The notes under the pieces were generated by a model. The model worked only from the letters and a program-made list of their open reading frames with translations, did no database searches and was not told the origin of the DNA. DNA of 64,000 bases from Gautieria morchelliformis. Its lineage: Eukaryota > Basidiomycota > Agaricomycetes > Gomphales > Gomphaceae. A program made the translations under genes and the position numbers. The stretch spans positions 1 through 64,000 of the forward strand of contig WHVA01000272.1 of the NCBI GenBank assembly GCA_015179125.1. The letters are read 5' to 3'. Below, in pieces: positions 33,775-44,800 of this stretch (positions are counted from its first letter, which is position 1; each line of letters begins with the position of its first letter).

Positions 33775-34507
33775 GGCGAGGTGTTGGGAAGCTGTGGGTA
33801 AACCTTGGGCAAGAGGTTTGGGGACTCAGAAATGTACAGAGAAGCCGGAGGAAGGAGGGGAGCTCGTGATAAGTTATTTTTTCATTTATCTTTTCTATGA
33901 TTGACTTTGGGTTTTTTAGGATAATCTTTGCAATGCCTGTATAAGGTGCGGTAACGCATGTGTAGTCAGGAACAAAATTGCATGCTGAGCCTTCAACAAC
34001 CGAAAGGTTTGCTGCTCGTTCCTAGACAGAAAGTGGAAGTGTCTGAACGAGGACAGTGACAAGCCATCAGTGAAGAAGGTGAGGACAGATAAGTCCAAGC
34101 TGAGCTCAGCTCACAAGGAGCGAGAGCCAAGCAGGGAGGCTTTGGGATCAGGCAGGAAGTCCAAACCGACATACGAGGGAGTGGCTGACAAGCCACCGGG
34201 TCTGATGGTCGGGCAGCTCCTTCAGGAGCAGAATGAGCTGCTCAGGTCCCTTGTTGACATTAGGAAGGGGGTTCTGAATATGGCGTACACAAATAGCCAG
34301 CAGAACTCAAGGATCATTTGGTTCATGTCACAGTGGGTGAAGGCAGCAGGACAAGCCGGGAAGTGGGGTTCTGCATTTGGGTTGGGGTTAGGTCTCGGGG
34401 CCTCTGCATCAGAATTGGAATCATGCTTGGAACCAGAATCTTTGCCACCTCCACCTCCATCATCAGGATCACTAGGTTCCAGGGGCTCAGCATGGGGTTC
34501 ATGTTAG

Positions 34508-34980
34508 AATAAGTAAGATGGATGAATAAGAATGTGAGAGAATGTATTTGTATCATTTGTCCTGTAAGCTCGTTGGGGCAAGCGGATGGATACATACATG
34601 AAATGTAAGGATTTATATATGTTCTCAGAACAATAAGACAGTAGAAACAAAGAGAAAAAGGAGAACAAAAGGGCTTGACAATGCAAACCTCTTGGATTAC
34701 ATAAGCGGAACGAACGCGTAATCAGCTTGTTAGAATTCCAACAGTTCATTGGGAACCTCACTGATGTGCCCTTGGCAAGCACCAGTGGTTTGCTGCTGGG
34801 GTGTGGGAAAAACTGACAGGGTTGGCATACCAGTGATGGAACAGGGGGGTTTCCGGGATGCTTGAAGCACCTTGTGCACACCGAGCTTCAATTGTTGGCA
34901 TTATGCAGCTACCTTTGGCACAGGTGTAAGAATGGGGGATTGGCATTCTGAACAACTGAGTGTGGAGAGTTCAGATATAC
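34508..34980. other. No recognisable gene
   Basis: 3' flank of the CxxC gene. An AATAAG/AATAAGAATG stretch at 34508-34530 and ACAATAAGACAG at 34629 could serve as weak polyadenylation signals. No supported coding. Confidence 0.35.
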
Positions 34981-35555
34981 TGTTAAGACTGTATGTCGTA
35001 CTGAGACTTGGCTCTAAACAAGAGCCAAGCCAAGGTTCAGAACTGACGGCTTGGCTTCGACTTCATAGGTTGCGCCCATTCAGTGTTCCGCCCTAATTTT
35101 GGGAACAGGGTTCGGCCTTATGCCAAGGATTGGAACTGACATCAGACAGGAGAGCTTAGTGTAAAAGGAGCTAAGTCGATATCTGGGTTATATAGTAAAG
35201 CAGGATGCAGGGCAGGGACATCGATGACTGTAACTAGCAGACAAGGGGAACAAAGGGACAAATATATGGGGAACCTAAGAAGGGGAGTCAGGGGTGATGG
35301 ACAAGTATAAAGGGAAACCAAGGAAAGCTGAGCAAACCCCAGGTTTCCTGAGCAAGTACCAAAGCCGAGGCTTTGGAACTGGACTCAGGAACAGATCATA
35401 GTGTAAGGTAAAGATTAAGATATGGGGAACCATCACATGGTTCCCACGCAAGATCTATACAGTGGGTCCACAAGGACACACAACCATTAGCCAATGATAC
35501 CAGTAGTGCACATTGCCTTATGGCCAGTGTGAGTAAATAAGGTATTTACAAATGG
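34981..35555. repeat. Probable solo LTR, related to Gypsy LTRs
   Basis: Starts TGTTAAGACTGTATGTCG and carries GGCTTGGCTTCGACTTCATA then GGTTGCGCCC. This is close to GACTTGGCTTCAGCTTATGTGCTGCGCC in the Gypsy B LTR and TTTCAACTTATATGTTGCGCC in the LTR at 47663. TATATAG-like sequence at about 35192 matches the TATA position. A right end with CA and a matching 5-bp duplication was not found, so the end is approximate. Confidence 0.45.
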
Positions 35556-35939
35556 TGTGCGGAGTCAGGGGCAGGATGTCAAACAGGTGGGCCATAGACA
35601 TGACAAAGACCATGAGGATGGAGGAGGAGGCAGAGGCAGAGACATAGACCTGGACCATGTAGAAGGGGACAGAGCAGGCTCAGGAGAAGGGGAGGGAACA
35701 AGGGTGGTGTAAGGAGCAGAAGCAGAAGTAGACAGATAAGAGGCAGTGAAAGATGAAGGAGCAGACAAGGCAGGCACAGAGTTATACGCAAGAGCAGAAG
35801 ATGGAATGCAAGTAGACAATGAAGCAGATGATGAAAGGACGGACACAGCTGAGGACATAGCAGGGCAAGCAGATGGGACTGAGGCATGGGAGTGGGTACA
35901 GACACAGATGAACAAGTGGGGTGGGGAGCATATTTATAT

Positions 35940-36020
35940 GAAGATGCAGAAGCAGAAGCAGAAGCAGAAGCAGAAGCAGAAGCAGAAGCAGAAGCAGGAT
36001 CAGAAGCAGAAGCAGAAGTA
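35940..36020 (+). repeat. (AGAAGC)n microsatellite
   Basis: About 12 nearly perfect AGAAGC hexamers. They create long Ala-Ser and Lys-Gln open frames on both strands that are unlikely to be genes. The wider 35570-35940 segment is an AGxAGA/GGAGxA-rich purine tract of the same kind. Confidence 0.85.
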
Positions 36021-36915
36021 GGCACAGGCACATAAGGTGTAGAAGGTGTGGGAACAGAAGACACAGCTGTTGATGTTTTCGGATTTGTGAGCAGTGTCAA
36101 GTGACTGCAATACCAAATGCAATGCATAGCTTACAAATATGCAGTATTTTGTTTGTATTTACTCATCAATTTGTAACTCACCACAACACCCAGTTGGTGC
36201 TGTCCCCTTCTTCTATGTCCCCTCTCCCCAAAATTCCAACACACATGGATCAAAACTCTGCCTAGGCTCCTGGTGGGGGTGTGACCGAAAAAGGGCCATG
36301 CCTCCACGCAGGGCCTCAACGTGGCCTGGGGTGAACATTGCGGATCATATCTGTAATGGCCAACCTGCGAAACACTTAGAAACTACACCCACAGGGACCA
36401 AAAAGTGAGCCCGCCGGGTGAAGGGAGCCTGAAGAGTGTCACCATAGAGTGCCCAGATCTCAGGCGATCTAAAGAACGAGACTTCATAAGGGACAGTATA
36501 AAGAGCCTGTTGAAGTCACCATAAAAACAAGGCCCCCGCTGGCAGGCATCGGGGTGATCAAAGCAGATATGCACCGGATTGCCCTGATAAAGCCAAGAGC
36601 TAAAACTAAGTGAAATACACAAATGACCTGACAGGTCACTACATGCTTGATGCTCATGCCGACAAGATCAGACATTTTGAGCTAGGGACTTGATCCCAGC
36701 AAGAAACAGCCTAAGAAAGTTAATACTGTAAATAGTAAACACATAATGAAATAAACAGATTTCTTCACTACCTGGGGGGGCCTGTTATTCTTTTAAGTGT
36801 TCACACAAAGACATTAAAACATAACAGAAGAAGAGATCAGAAAACATGGACAAAATAGACGTGAGTGTTCCCCAGCACCACAAAAGAAATGTAACTAATA
36901 AAAAGTGGAAAACAG

Positions 36916-38410
36916 TTGCACACCTCGAAAGGTAAAAAGCGCCCAAGCTCAGTCATCAATATCCTAGAGGTACAAACACCCAAACATCCCAAGCATGACG
37001 GCCCTAAAAAGCCGCCCTGGCTCAAAAAATCTAGCTCAAGCATTGTGACAACTCCTAGCTCCACCACAGACATGGACATGGAATCTGACATCACCAAAAC
37101 ACAAAATACCACTCTGCTCCTACAGAAGAAGCAGCGACCCACCATCCAGACATCAGCCTTGGATTGGCAAGGCATGCCAACGTTGCACCCCCCTGAGAAT
37201 AAAGGGAAGGGCCATGCCAAAGCAGCGCCAGAAGTGTGGGAAGCTCACATCCCAGCAGACATCATCGGAAATGATCAAATATGCCCTGATGGGATCTACG
37301 AGCACATGGGCAAGATAATGATGGCAGATGAAGAACGAGGCAACAGGTTGTGGGAGATGTCCCACAGGCTTTGCCTAGCCACAGTATATGGCGCAAGAAC
37401 CCTGGGACCCCTGGCCTTACAGAAAGGGGTAACAGGCAAAATATGTTGTAAAACCGGTCATACTTGACCGATCACCGATCCCCCTTTGCGCATTGTTCTC
37501 CTTGCGCAGTCTCCGCAGTTTCCCTTTTGTTTAGCTCCTTATTGTCTTATCCTATTGTCCCCATTCCCATTTTAGAGTACAAAAGGAACTATAGAGTATA
37601 AGTAGTGTACGCTTGCTCGACGACCTCTCAGCTTACACTGAAGTCGTCCTAGTATCTATCTAGACTACTGCGCCAACAAAATACAGAGGGCGGTTACAGG
37701 GCTTCTAGCTGAGGAATGTCCGGACATAGTCATCCGAGAGGGTGATCTGGTATCGGTGGAGGAGCTCAATGTGCCAGCCCACTTTTCCAAAAGTGGAATG
37801 TATAAAGACCCAAGAGGGACGGAAAGAACTGGAGAGGCAGAAAGAGCCTCGAGAGTATGGGCGCTGGTGACTCTGCCAGAGGGAACACCCATAAGTTATA
37901 ACCTTTTTGAAAACAGACTCTTCTGTGTACGAGGGGAGTACCCCAAGGAGGCAAGCTTGCTGGTCCCCTTGCCATGGGAGCTACCAGAAGAACAGTGGTT
38001 CAGAATAGGAAGAACTCCTACAACAACTCGAGAGGCAGACGTCCGCCAAGCAATAGACACCTATGTCAGTCTCTGAACATTAGGAGACCCGACTGTCCAG
38101 AAAACTGCTGATAAAGGTGGCCAGATAGTCTGGAACATCAGACTAACCTTCAAGCGAAAGGAGGTCACGAGAGATGACGGCAGCAAAGATGTCGTCATTG
38201 ATACATTAGGGAAGTCGGACAGACAGTGGAGAGTGGGACGGGACCAATGGCTGATTTGGCCAGGAACTCACTGCACTGGCTGCCATGGAGTTGGATACAT
38301 AGAAAACAAGTGCCCCTCCAACAATCTTTTGTATACATCACAAACCACACTCTGTGAACTAAGTCCTGAAAGAAAAAATCAAGACAAGAAAATCAAGGCG
38401 GGAGTGTAAG
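36916..38410 (+). pseudogene. LINE ORF1 with CCHC-like knuckle
   Basis: The first part (36916-37443) is basic and Ser/Thr-rich and ends GVTGKI. After the solo LTR it resumes at 37684 with QRAVTGLLAEECPDIVIREG, RVWALVTLPEGTPISYNLFE, LPWELPEEQWFRIGRTP. A frame change near 38075 leads to IVWNIRLTFKRKE, then a knuckle CTGCHGVGYIENKCPSN (about 38277-38325) in which the usual His is replaced by Tyr. Such ORF1 proteins bind the element RNA. From 38410 to 39440 many stops interrupt the frame, and I cannot place ORF2's start. Confidence 0.65.
37444..37678. repeat. Solo LTR (235 bp), target duplication AAATA
   Basis: Begins TGTTGTAAAACCGG, ends GCGCCAACA, and is flanked by AAATA at 37439-37443 and 37679-37683. 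Removing it joins LINE ORF1. Contains the inverted pair ACCGGTCATACTTGACCGATC. The short length fits a Copia-type LTR; no internal region is present in the window. Confidence 0.88.
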
Positions 38411-38559
38411 AACCCAATGACAATAACCAGCAAGTAAGTCAACAACGCTGAACACAACAAAAAGAACAGCAACAGGGACAACAAAGACGCCCACGACAAC
38501 AAGAACACCCAAAGAGATGAACAAGCTTCTCACTGGGATCAAAACAAGACAGTGTCGGT

Positions 38560-38860
38560 TGACGGCTTTAAAAAAATAATAATTAAAGCTAGAATCACAC
38601 TGTAGACAGAAGAAGCCTAAGTAGAGCGGGAGGCCTGTATCTAAACCTCGGACATCTCACCCTGCCGCAAGGCAAACCTGCTGTCGTGTAAGCCTCCACC
38701 ACAGCAGAGCTTGACACGTGGCCTGGCATGTCACGAAAATAGCTATAAAACATAACCGCCACTAACACATTTACAAATGAAATTATAAAACACACTTTGG
38801 TTGATTGTACCGGTCATGGCTCTGAATTATCTGGCACCTTGCTCTCGAAAGACCTACCTG
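38560..38860. other. Unresolved insert or linker in LINE
   Basis: Between ORF1-like sequence ending near TTGACGGCTTT and the more charged stretch from about 38850, this segment has no coding continuity with the LINE. It may be another small insertion, but no end repeats were found. Confidence 0.3.
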
Positions 38861-39439
38861 GCACCCTTGGTGGGTGCTTTAGGGTGATGCAAGATCAGAC
38901 GGGAGGTCCTTCGTCCAAGCAATCGGAGAAGTCACCAGTTCTGAGAAAGAAGGACCGTCCGTCAATGAAAAAAGTGAAAGCTCAGCCCTAAAAAATAAAG
39001 GCCTGATAGAAAAAAGAGTAACCACCAAAAACAAGGTCACTCAAAACATGACTTGAAGGCGAGTCAAAAAGTGCGAAAAAGTGACGCCTGCTCAATAAAC
39101 CCAACCCAGAGAAGGGGAGGGACCAATAAAGAAAAGACAAGGGGTTGAGGCAACGTCAGCTAGAAGATTACTTCCAGGCCAGGAGCCCAGCCACTGCACA
39201 AAACACCCAGCCTCCAACACAAGGAGAGCCGGATGGAGAAGAAAGACCGGAGCAAACTCCCCCCACATGAAATCAAACAAATGAACAACCTGGGGAGAAC
39301 CCCTTCCTAGAACTAAACGTAGAAGAACTGATGACCTCCAAAGAAGAGGGCGGAACAGGTGAAGACAACCACCCATGGCTGAAACAAAGAATGAAAGACA
39401 GACAAGCCAAAGTGGGAAAGAAAAGGGGTATAACCATAG

Positions 39440-40930
39440 AGAACTAATAGCAACCACAAGTCAAAGTGGAATGCCATCGCAAGAATAATGAGGCTGAAAG
39501 GAATCGCGGTACTAGTGGTCCAAGAAGCCAGAATGAAAACAAACAAGGCAGAAGAAGCCTCAAGAGCAAACCCAGGAATCTTGTTCCTAGTCAATGGAGA
39601 ACACTCCAACAAACTAGGGACGCTGTTCGCTGTAAACCTGGCAAAGATAAACCCTGAAGAGGCTGAAGTCATTATAGACCACAAACCACTGGTGCCAAAT
39701 AGGGCCCAGATACTAAAGTTAAAGTGGCGAGACAACCAACAGCTGAACCTGCTGAAAATCTACGGGGGATGGTTGTAACTGTCATATATATGTATATATA
39801 ACTTAGCTCATCTATATTTCATAAAATATATCACAACTGGGGCAGTTGCCAGCACCTGTAAGGCATGCTTAATCCTAGCCCCAAAGTTCTTTCTCACAGT
39901 CTGCTACTCCCCCAGGAAAGGGTGTATGCCCCATTGTCTAAACATCATAGTTACATATCTTTGTACTATACATGCATATTATTTTAAACATACCTTCTAA
40001 TCAGATCTCTCAACCATATATAATAATATAGTACAGGTATTGTCCATATTTGCTTCTATATTCTGTGATTGTACATCTAACATGTTTCATATATACTTCA
40101 AACATGTACTCATATGGTCCATACTTGCCTCTACATTCTATCATCGTACATGTAACAAGCTTCATATATACTTTTAATATATAGTCATCCAAATCCTATC
40201 TGAAATTGCTCTGTTATCTGAATACACACCATGCTTTAGCACATACAACCATATTTTTAAAATATCAGAACATTCAAAAAAATTTAGGATATCCACAATA
40301 TACAAGTTGCTCAAAATGATGGACTATGAATTTGGTTAGGGTTGATATTTTAAAAGATATCTAATATATCCTAGAAGAATGTACATTGTTGTCAATGTGA
40401 ACATCCTCCTATGCCCCGAACGACACCAAAGAGAAAATAGGCTTCTTTGAAACAATAAAGAGGTATCTGAACAAGAACAGAAAGGAAGCAATCTGCCTGT
40501 TGGGGGACTTCAACTGTGTTGAAAAAGACATAGACAGGAGCCTGGCCCACAAAGACAGAGAAATAGTCACCGAAGCCTTGAAAGGGGTGACACGAACGAG
40601 AAAACTGAAGACATCTGGAGGCTATTAAACAAGAATGAGCTCGCCTTCACATTCAGGCAGAAAGGGTCAAGCTCGTTGGCCAGAATAGGCAGAATATATA
40701 TGACAGACAATATGGTGGAACTGACATACAACACCATGATAGCGTCAAACTTTGAAATAAGTGATCACAGCCTGATAACAGGAAAAATAATGGCCAATAA
40801 TCTCCTGTACAGCAGAGAAGGCATGTGGAAATTAGATGAACAAACACTAAACGCAAAAGACTTTCAAAGAGAGTCGAAAAGCTGCTAGGTGCTTTGGAAC
40901 CCTTCAAGACTTTGGTGTTATTGCTAACAG
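39440..40930 (+). pseudogene. LINE ORF2 endonuclease domain
   Basis: An APE-type endonuclease: AVLVVQEARMKTNKAEEASR, LFAVNLAKINPEEAEVIIDH, LKWRDNQQLNLLKIY; then the TIR repeat (39764-40412) interrupts; then APNDTKEKIGFFETIKRYL, AICLLGDFNCVEKDIDRS (GDFN motif), and, in another frame, FEISDHSLITGK (SDH motif) up to 40888. E, GDFN and SDH motifs match the expected catalytic residues. It ends at the 5'-truncated Gypsy A copy 2 (40932). Frameshifts and stops disable it. Confidence 0.8.
39764..40412. mobile_element. TIR (MITE-like) repeat, copy A
   Basis: About 649 bp, AT-rich, with imperfect terminal inverted repeats (GGGGGATGGTTGTAACTGTC versus the complement of the right end, GGAGGATGTTCACATTGACA). 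It sits in the LINE codons for IY|APND, which rejoin exactly on removal. Contains a tandem duplication of about 75 bp (around 40045-40190) absent from copy B. No coding capacity, so non-autonomous. Target duplication is unclear. Confidence 0.75.
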
Positions 40931-40931
40931 C

Positions 40932-41833
40932 ATCTACTTCGCAATTGTCGGAGACCTCTTTCCGAACGACCAGGCTCAGATCCACTGGGCATTGTCCTTG
41001 TTCAAGTCGGACCGCGCAGCCCGTTTTGCAAACAAGGTGATCCGACATGAAGCGAAGGGCAAGGGGAACTACTTCCGGGACTGGGACGCCTTCGAGAAAA
41101 CATTTTCCAACCAGTTCTGCCCGAAAAACGAGCAGCTCACAGCCCTTACGAAGCTCGAGGGGACAAGCTGGTACCAGGCCAAGGATCTGGTCGATGACTA
41201 CATCGATCGCTTCCAGGAGCTCATTGACCTTGCGGAGTATGACGACGACAAGAGAATCGTCATCAAATTCCGACGAGGGCTTGATCCGACACTCCAGAAC
41301 CAAGTTGCGCTGCTTGGGGATGGAGCTCTGGATTTCGATGACCCAGAAGGGTGGTACCAAGCTGCGCGGAGGGTGTCCCAAAACAGGGAAGCAAACGAGG
41401 CCTTTGTGGAGACAAACCGGAACATGACACGCAGTTCCGCTCGTCCTACTCCACCTGTGCCAAAACCCGGAAGTGCATTCATTCCCACATGGAAAATATT
41501 TCCGATGGTTGTCCCACCTGCTCCTATTAGGAACCCTAGCCCCCTCCCTCGAAGAGTGACCCTGCCCCGATGGATGTTGACCACATGCGCGGAAAAGGCC
41601 ACGGAACCATCACCTGCTTCCGATGCCGACAACCAGGCCACTATGCCCGCGAGTGCCCCCAAGCCTTTGACATCCAGCTTATGACCACAGAGGAGAAACT
41701 TGAGCTCCTTCCAGAGTTCCTCGCACTCGCAGACATAAGCGGAGTGCCCACTGCGGAAGGAATTTCCAAAAATGCGGAACATGGTGCATCGGAAGTGGAA
41801 GATGCGTCGGATTTTGTGACGCGCAGCAGGTGA
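40932..41833 (+). pseudogene. Gypsy A copy 2 gag (partial)
   Basis: Capsid-like segment HWALSLFKSDRAARFANKVI, RHEAKGKGNYFRDWDAFEKT (with Arg CGA where copy 1 has TGA), LIDLAEYDDDKRIVIKFRRG, then one frame change near 41540-41560, then knuckle CFRCRQPGHYARECP (about 41620-41660). Stop TGA at 41831-41833 overlaps the pol frame exactly as in copy 1. Confidence 0.85.
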
Positions 41834-44800
41834 GATGTGTGCCCCTGCTGCCTGTACATAACCGGTTTGCCTGTCTTGAAGTAGAGAATGAAAAGCCCCC
41901 ACACCCCTCACTTCATACAGACCCACCGGATAAAGTCACACAAAAACCAAAACCGACACCCCATCCATCCCGCATCTGCCCTTGGGAGAGACGCCTCCCG
42001 AAGCGCTATGTTGTTGCTGCCACCCCTGGCCCCAAGTCACTAGTCATTAAGGTGGAGATCCAGACGACAGATACGGCGGAAGTCAAATCCGGACCCGCCC
42101 TTGTCGATTGTGGGGCCACTGGTCAGTTTATAGACCGGGACTATGTGGAACGGAACCGACTGACCACGTGGAAGTTGCAACGTGCAATCCCGGTGTTCAA
42201 TGTGGATGGAAGCCCCAATGAGGCAGGGTCCATCACGGAGATAGTAGACACAATTCTCCACTACGATGGACACTCAGAACGTTTCCTTTGCAGTCACCAG
42301 CCTGGGGAAGCAAGACATCATCCTCAGGTTTACCTGGCTTCAGGAGCACAACCCGGAGATCAATTGGCAGACTCGGAAGGTACTGATGAGTAGATGCCCA
42401 GCCAAGTGCCACATATGCCGGTCGGAAGTGGGGAAGGAGCGCCAGGAGCAGCAGAAGACCGAACGGCTCATACAGACATGTCGTTCTGGCCCCCATCCAC
42501 TGCTTGCAGAAGAAGACTCGGAAGCGGAATTTGAACCGGATCCTGTTGGGTGCATTTATGCTCCTGCACCAAAATCAAGCATAATATATTCGATTTATTG
42601 TATGGTGTTTCAATCCTTTCTCACATTGTTCTTGTACCATGCATCTATTTCTCTGATTATTTTCGAAATTTTCCAGTCACTCCTTATCTCTCCATTCCAC
42701 TTTGATATTTCTATTTTCACAGGCGGCTGCACCCAGCGGAGTTTGAAATGACTTCGACACGCGAGCCCATGGGCGCTAAAGGGCCGGGTGCACGTATATG
42801 CCTTCTGAGACAGGATAGTGCTCCTCTCTCAGTGACAATAAATTCACTGAGAGAGGCGAGTAGTATCTTTCATATTTACATAGCATGTTGACTGAAAATC
42901 ATGTAGTGTATTTGATTCTAGGTACTGTATTAATATCTCAGTGACAATAAATTCACTGAGAGAGTGTATTTGATTCTAGCTTTCTAGGAACTCTACCGAA
43001 ACTTCCCTGCCATAACCTCAAGCTGCTAACAGATCCCACTTCCAATTCCAATTCCAATTCCGACTCAGACGTCATCCGACTCAGCCCAGAAGAGACTCTG
43101 GCAGAGGGGGAGCGCTTGCTGTACGTAAACCTTCCACCGGAAGCGGAACACATCCGTGCCACCGGAAACATTTCGCAACACCTTGCTGAAGCCTCCAAGA
43201 AGCATGATAAAGCGGAGGTGGAAATTCCGGAGTACCTGCGGGAGTTCGAGGATGTCTTTGCCAAGGAGTCATTTGACCTGCCTCCACGAAAGCTGTGGGA
43301 CCATGCCATCGAGTTGGAGCCTGGGTCAAAGCCCACCAACTGCAAGGTCTACCTGCTGTCGCCCAAGGAGCAGGTAGAGCTCGATGCATTCCTTGGGGAA
43401 AACCTCCGTACAGGGAGGATCCGCCCCTCCAAGTCACCCATGGCATCTCCGGTGTTCTTCATCAAGAAGAAGGACGGCTCGCTCAGACTTGTGCAGGATT
43501 ACCGGGCCTTGAATGCGATCATGATCAAGAACCGGTACCCCATTCCACTCATTTCCGAACTAATCACACAACTCCACCGGGCAAGGTACTTCACTAAGCT
43601 GGATGTCCGCTGGGGCTTCAATAATGTTCAGATCCAGGAGGGAGATGAGTGGAAGGCCGCATTCCGCACCAACCGAGGACTCTTTGAGCCACAGGTCATG
43701 TTCTTCGGCCTCACCAACAGTCCCGCCACATTCCAGACGATGATGAATGACATTTTCCGTGACATGATAGCAGAAGGGGTGTCTGCGTCTACCTCGATGA
43801 CATCCTCATCTTCACAAAAACAATGTCGGAACATCGGGAAGTCGTGCGGAGAGTGCTGGAACGGCTCCGGGAATACAACCTGTGTCTCAAGCTGGAAAAG
43901 TGCGAATTTGAGCGGACGCGGATAGAGTATCTTGGGGTGATTGTTTCGGAAGGAAAGGTGGAAATGGACCCAGTCAAAGTTTCCGGTGTATCGGATTGGC
44001 CTGTGCCGCGGAACAAGAAAGAGGTCCAGTCCTTCATTGGGTTTGTCAATTTCTACCAGCGGTTCATCAAGGACTTCTCCTGCCATGCTTATGCCCTCTT
44101 CGACCTCACCAAGAAGGAGGTTGGATGGCAGTGGGGAGAGCCGGAACAGGCCTCCTTTGACAAACTCAAAGAGCTGATCACTTCCGCCCCAATCCTGATC
44201 TTTCCCGATGACTCTCGCCCTTATCGAGTCGAGGCAGATTCTTCCGACACAGCTACCGGAGCGGTCTTGTCACAACAGTCATCAGAAGATGATGGGGGAT
44301 GGCATCCGATTGCCTTCTTCTCTAAAAGCCTTAGTCCGGTCAAGCGGAATGATGAGATCCACAACAAGGAGATGCTGGCAATCATCCAAGCACTGGAGGA
44401 GTGGCGACACTTCCTCGAGGGTGCTCTATGCCCGTTTGAGATCTGGACAGACCACAAGAACCTTGAGTATTTCCGCACATCTAAGAAGTTGAACCAACGA
44501 CAAGCATGGTGGTCCCTACACCTGTCCCAGTTCGACTTCATGCTCCACCACCACCCCAGCCGCACCATGGGCAAGCCCGATGCCCTATCCCGCCATGCGG
44601 ATCATGGAAGCGGAAGTGGAGACAACACGGATATGACACTGCTCCGCCCTAGTCTCTTTGCAATCTGCACCCTAGAGGGAGTTACTGCAGTTGGGGCTGA
44701 AGTGGAAACGCTCCGGGACATCCGGAGGCAGTACCGGAATAGAGAGAAGGAGGAGTCGGTGGTGAAGGCGGTGGAGGAACTTCGGAAAGGGCACTCACGG

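Larger units (their letters stand above)
28010..34507 (+). pseudogene. CxxC/coiled-coil gene split by Copia insertion
   Basis: One reading frame can be followed across the Copia element if a single copy of the GGCGA duplication is counted. Exon 1 (28010-28540 plus 33780-33865) encodes an acidic N-terminus, then a Lys/Glu/Ala-rich coiled coil (RKAKEAWKVKDEWKAWEAKA), then PLRVATPDDWLALDS. An intron follows at 33866-33919 (54 nt, GTGATA...TTTTAG, phase 0). Exon 2 (33920-34507) has a Cys module (CNACIRCGNACVV, then KVCCSF), a basic stretch, a Leu-rich helix (MVGQLLQEQNELLRSLVDIR) and a Gly/Ser/Glu tail. The only in-frame stops are TGA at 28153, 28258 and 33986; Arg would be natural at the first two. 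It resembles uncharacterised agaricomycete proteins with C-x2-C modules. The true 5' end is not visible; it may have been removed by Gypsy B. Confidence 0.6.

Noticed and set aside
34976-35460. TATAC as a target duplication for the 34981 LTR
   Set aside because: TATAC occurs before TGTTAAG and again at 35456, but the latter is not preceded by a CA terminus, so it is probably chance.
35579-36127. 182-codon minus frame with (Ser-Ala)n and long Leu-rich tail
   Set aside because: Created by the (AGAAGC)n microsatellite and neighbouring purine-rich sequence; the plus strand gives (Lys-Gln)n equally well.
36131-36319. Minus-strand frame near the start of the LINE
   Set aside because: Short, no motif, and overlapped by a plus frame of equal quality.
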